Assembly (NCBI RefSeq): GCF_003722355.1
Contig: NZ_QWDD01000001.1
Span: forward strand, 3,401,001 to 3,465,000
Reading direction: 5' to 3'
Source: Methylocystis hirsuta
GTDB taxonomy: Bacteria > Pseudomonadota > Alphaproteobacteria > Rhizobiales > Beijerinckiaceae
DNA length: 64,000 bases
Shown here one piece after another: positions 61,327-64,000 of the stretch. The position numbers were made by a program, and so were the translations under genes. Each line of letters opens with the position of its first letter. Position 1 is the stretch's first letter. Under the pieces are notes generated by a model. It did not search any database. It worked only from the letters and a program-made list of their open reading frames with translations, and was not told the origin of the DNA.

Positions 61327-63564
61327 TTAACGGATGACGCCGTCGGCGGCGCCGCTCGCGCGCTGCGCCTCGCGCCGATCGACGTCGGATGCGGCGGGTT
61401 CAGGCGCTTCGAGCCCGCTCTGCTTGTCGCCGCCGACAGCCTTGATCTTCATTTGAAGCGATTCGAGCGCCTGCATCGCGCCCTTGGACAGGGTCGCGGG
61501 ACGCTGCGGCGCGCCAAGTTCGAGCGGCTTGACGACATTGGCGTTCACGGCGGCCGTCGCGCCCTTGGGATCCGGCCTCAAGCCGACAATGGGCTTCAGG
61601 GTCGCGCCTTGATGCGCATAGGCCATGATGTCGTGCCAGGTGCCTGCCGGCAACGTGCCGCCGGTCATGTTGTTCATCGGCGCGTTGTCGTCATTGCCGT
61701 ACCAGACGCAGCCGCCCATCGTTCCGGAATAGCCGCAGAACCAAGCGTCCTTATAGCCATTTGTGGTGCCGGTCTTGCCGATCACGTCGATGCCCTCGCC
61801 GAGCTGCGCGCGCCTGCCGGTGCCTTCCTCGACGACCTTCTTCATCATGCCGGCGAGTTCGACGACCTTGTCGAACGGCACCGCCTGCGCTTGCGGCGGC
61901 GCGTCGCGATCGTGGCGATAGAGCAGATCGCCCTGGCGGTTGCGGATTTCGACGGCGGCGTAAGGCGTGACCTTTTTGCCGCCGTTGACGAAGGCGCCAT
62001 AGGCGGCGGAATGTTCGAGGGGAATGACGTCGCTCTGTCCGACCGGAAGCGAAGGCGTATCTTCGAGCGGCGTGGTGATGCCGAGCCGTCGGCAGGTTTC
62101 AATGATCTTGGCGCGGCCGATGCGCGAATCGCCCTTGCCGATCGCCTGCGACAGTTGAATGGCGACCGTGTTCAAGGATTTCGCCAGGGCCATGGCGAGC
62201 GGCATGGAGCCGGCATAGCCGCCGCTGTAATTGTGGACGCAGTAATTGCCGATGCAGGTCGGCCGGTCGGTGACGATGGTCGTCGGCTTGAAACGGCCGG
62301 TCATCAGCGCGGTGAGATAGACGTAGGGCTTGAAAGAGGAGCCCGGCTGGCGCGCGGCGTCGGTCGCGCGGTTGAACTGGCTTGCGCCGTAATCCCGGCC
62401 GCCGACGATGGCGCGCACGGCGCCGTCCGGCTCCATGACGACCGCCGCGCTCTGCTTGACATGGAAGCTGCGGCCCTGCTCGCGCAGATTGGTTTCGATG
62501 ACGTCTTCGGCGCGCTTCTGGACGTTGGAATCGAGCGTGGTGCGCACGCTGAGCACGCGATTGTCGCCGAGCTTGCCGTCCTGCGCGAATTTGCGGATTT
62601 CGCCATAGGCGTAATCGAGATACCAGTCGGGGCTCGTCTCGCGGGCGCGATCGATCGGCGTCGCCGGACTGCGCTGCGCCGCGATGATCTGGCTATCGGT
62701 CATGAAGCCCGCGTCGACGAGATTGTTCAAGACGTCATTGGCCCGCGCGCGCGCCGCCGGCAGATTGACGTGCGGCGCATATTTCGTCGGCGCCTTGAAG
62801 AGGCCCGCGAGCATCGCCGCCTCGGAGAGCGTGACGTCTTTGACGGACTTGCCGAAATAGAATTCGGCCGCCGCCTGGATGCCGAAAGCGCCGCCGCCCA
62901 TGTAGACGCGATCGAGATAGAGCTTGAGGATTTCCCGTTTCGTCAAATGATGCTCGAGCCACAGCGCCAGAAAGGCCTCATTGATCTTACGGGTGATGGT
63001 GCGCTCATTCGAAAGGAAAAGATTCTTGGCGAGCTGCTGGCTGATGGAGGAGCCGCCCTGCACCACGCCCGATGACCGCGCATTGACGGTCAGCGCCCGC
63101 AGCGTGCCGATCACGTCGATGCCGAAATGTTCGTAGAAGCGGCGGTCTTCCGTCGCCAGCACCGCCTTGATAAGATGATCGGGATATTGCTCGAGCGGCA
63201 CGGCGTCGTCATGCTTGATGCCGCGCTGGCCGACTTCCGCGCCGTAGCGATCGAGGAAGGTGACGGCGAGATCGGTCTGCTTGAGCCAATTCTCGTCGCT
63301 GGTCATCTGGAACGCCGAGGAGGCGAGCGCCATGGCGACGATGCCGGCGCCGAGGCCGAGCGTCAGCGCTTCGCAGGAGAGCTCCACGCCGACCCGGGCA
63401 AGGCCGGAGACATGGAACCGCTCCATGAAGGTCGAAAAATCCTCATAGAGCTCGCGGGCGCGCCGCCCGCTCTGGAACATGGCGGAATCGACCAGCGCAT
63501 CGATCGCGAGCAGGATGCGCCTGACACGCTTGGCGAAAGCAGAAGCCTGGAAACGCTCCAACAC
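61327..63564 (-). CDS. PBP1A-family bifunctional peptidoglycan synthase
   Basis: A 745-residue class A penicillin-binding protein. One membrane segment (about 70-90) is followed by the GT51 glycosyltransferase with catalytic Glu in LATEDRRFYEHFGID and GGSSISQQLAKNLFL. The transpeptidase has SxxK RQPGSSFKP, SxN SLNTVA and KTG in IGKTGTTNGYKDAW. It polymerises and cross-links peptidoglycan. Confidence 0.95.
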   Translation of the reverse strand: MLERFQASAFAKRVRRILLAIDALVDSAMFQSGRRARELYEDFSTFMERFHVSGLARVGVELSCEALTLGLGAGIVAMALASSAFQMTSDENWLKQTDLAVTFLDRYGAEVGQRGIKHDDAVPLEQYPDHLIKAVLATEDRRFYEHFGIDVIGTLRALTVNARSSGVVQGGSSISQQLAKNLFLSNERTITRKINEAFLALWLEHHLTKREILKLYLDRVYMGGGAFGIQAAAEFYFGKSVKDVTLSEAAMLAGLFKAPTKYAPHVNLPAARARANDVLNNLVDAGFMTDSQIIAAQRSPATPIDRARETSPDWYLDYAYGEIRKFAQDGKLGDNRVLSVRTTLDSNVQKRAEDVIETNLREQGRSFHVKQSAAVVMEPDGAVRAIVGGRDYGASQFNRATDAARQPGSSFKPYVYLTALMTGRFKPTTIVTDRPTCIGNYCVHNYSGGYAGSMPLAMALAKSLNTVAIQLSQAIGKGDSRIGRAKIIETCRRLGITTPLEDTPSLPVGQSDVIPLEHSAAYGAFVNGGKKVTPYAAVEIRNRQGDLLYRHDRDAPPQAQAVPFDKVVELAGMMKKVVEEGTGRRAQLGEGIDVIGKTGTTNGYKDAWFCGYSGTMGGCVWYGNDDNAPMNNMTGGTLPAGTWHDIMAYAHQGATLKPIVGLRPDPKGATAAVNANVVKPLELGAPQRPATLSKGAMQALESLQMKIKAVGGDKQSGLEAPEPAASDVDRREAQRASGAADGVIR

Positions 63565-63704
63565 AGCTCAAATGCTCCCCGCGCTGATAAGACTTATCGG
63601 CGCTTTGTGGACATTAACACTTTTTTAACCATCTTGACGACAGTCCGCGCGACCCACACTGCGTTATGGTTTCTGTCGCGCAAAGCGCAAGTCGAAAGAG
63701 AAGG

Positions 63705-64000
63705 ATGGCGTTAAAAAAAGGCAAAAATGCCCCAGATCACGCTGTAGGCGGGAGGAACCGCCCGAATCCGAATCATGTGACCGTCGAGCGCGCCGAAAAA
63801 CCGGGTTCGAGTTTTCCGCGGCGCGCCCTCCCGGTCGAGGCCGCGCCGACCGAGACGCCATTCTGGGAAAAGCCGCTGTCTGACCTCACCCGCGCCGAGT
63901 GGGAACAGCTGTGCGACGGCTGTGGCCGCTGCTGTCTGGTGAAGCTCGAAGACGAGGACACGGGCGCGATCTATCACACGAGCGTCGCCTGCAAATTGCT
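63705..64000 (+). CDS. YcgN/UPF0260-family protein (3' end cut by window edge)
   Basis: 98 codons are visible, starting at an ATG after GAGAAGG. After a roughly 50-residue polar leader comes [20 protein letters not shown], then [18 protein letters not shown], the cysteine-rich signature of the YcgN (UPF0260) family. It is divergent from the PBP1A gene. Function unknown, possibly metal-binding. Confidence 0.9.
   Translation, partial: MALKKGKNAPDHAVGGRNRPNPNHVTVERAEKPGSSFPRRALPVEAAPTETPFWEKPLSDLTRAEWEQLCDGCGRCCLVKLEDEDTGAIYHTSVACKL

Overview
The window is GC-rich and consistently alphaproteobacterial. A complete NAD-linked formate dehydrogenase operon (fdsGBA-fdhD-fdsD) sits beside a MoxY/MoxX-like two-component pair. 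With the DUF1254/DUF1214 pair, the NHEJ cluster and the general gene style, this suggests a Hyphomicrobiales methylotroph or methanotroph (Methylocystis/Methylosinus-like). That assignment is inference; no 16S or methane/methanol oxidation gene lies in the window.

Layout. 1-5.4 kb: an arsenic operon read on the minus strand (arsR, arsI-like, LMW-phosphatase arsC, aioB, aioA, glutaredoxin-type arsC, arsD cut by the edge). The arsenite oxidase pair lies between two diverged copies of one arsC/arsC junction. 5.6-7.5 kb: a LysE-type exporter, a long gene-poor stretch and a small secreted protein. 7.8-22.6 kb: the most unusual locus, a 3431-codon trimeric autotransporter adhesin with a roughly 2800-residue, almost charge-free Ser/Thr repeat stalk, accompanied by three DUF2827-type genes. 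22.6-29.2 kb: a sensory cluster of urea/amide-type binding protein, hybrid histidine kinase, DivK-like regulator and REC-cyclase protein, with a transposase scrap before it. 29.2-33.4 kb: an IS1595-like transposase fragment split by an IS21-type element, then an N-terminally truncated alcohol dehydrogenase. 33.5-42 kb: a stress and DNA-repair block (CsbD-like proteins, AI-2E-type permease, DUF883-like and holin-like membrane proteins, Ku, LigD, second Ku, NepR-like protein, YchJ-like protein). 42-49.2 kb: fds operon and its LysR regulator. 49.3-52.1 kb: MoxYX-like system and a secreted DUF3280-like protein. 52.2-64 kb: ordinary chromosomal genes (DacA, CobW GTPase, CPA2 antiporter, ComF, glutaredoxin, DUF1178, flavoprotein, DUF1254/DUF1214, PBP1A, YcgN-like).

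How they may work together. The ars/aio genes oxidise arsenite, reduce arsenate and handle organoarsenicals under ArsR. The fds genes carry out the last step of C1 oxidation and feed NADH. The adhesin locus looks like a surface-structure module. The working hypothesis is that the DUF2827 proteins are glycosyltransferase-like and modify the Ser/Thr stalk; nothing in the sequence proves it.
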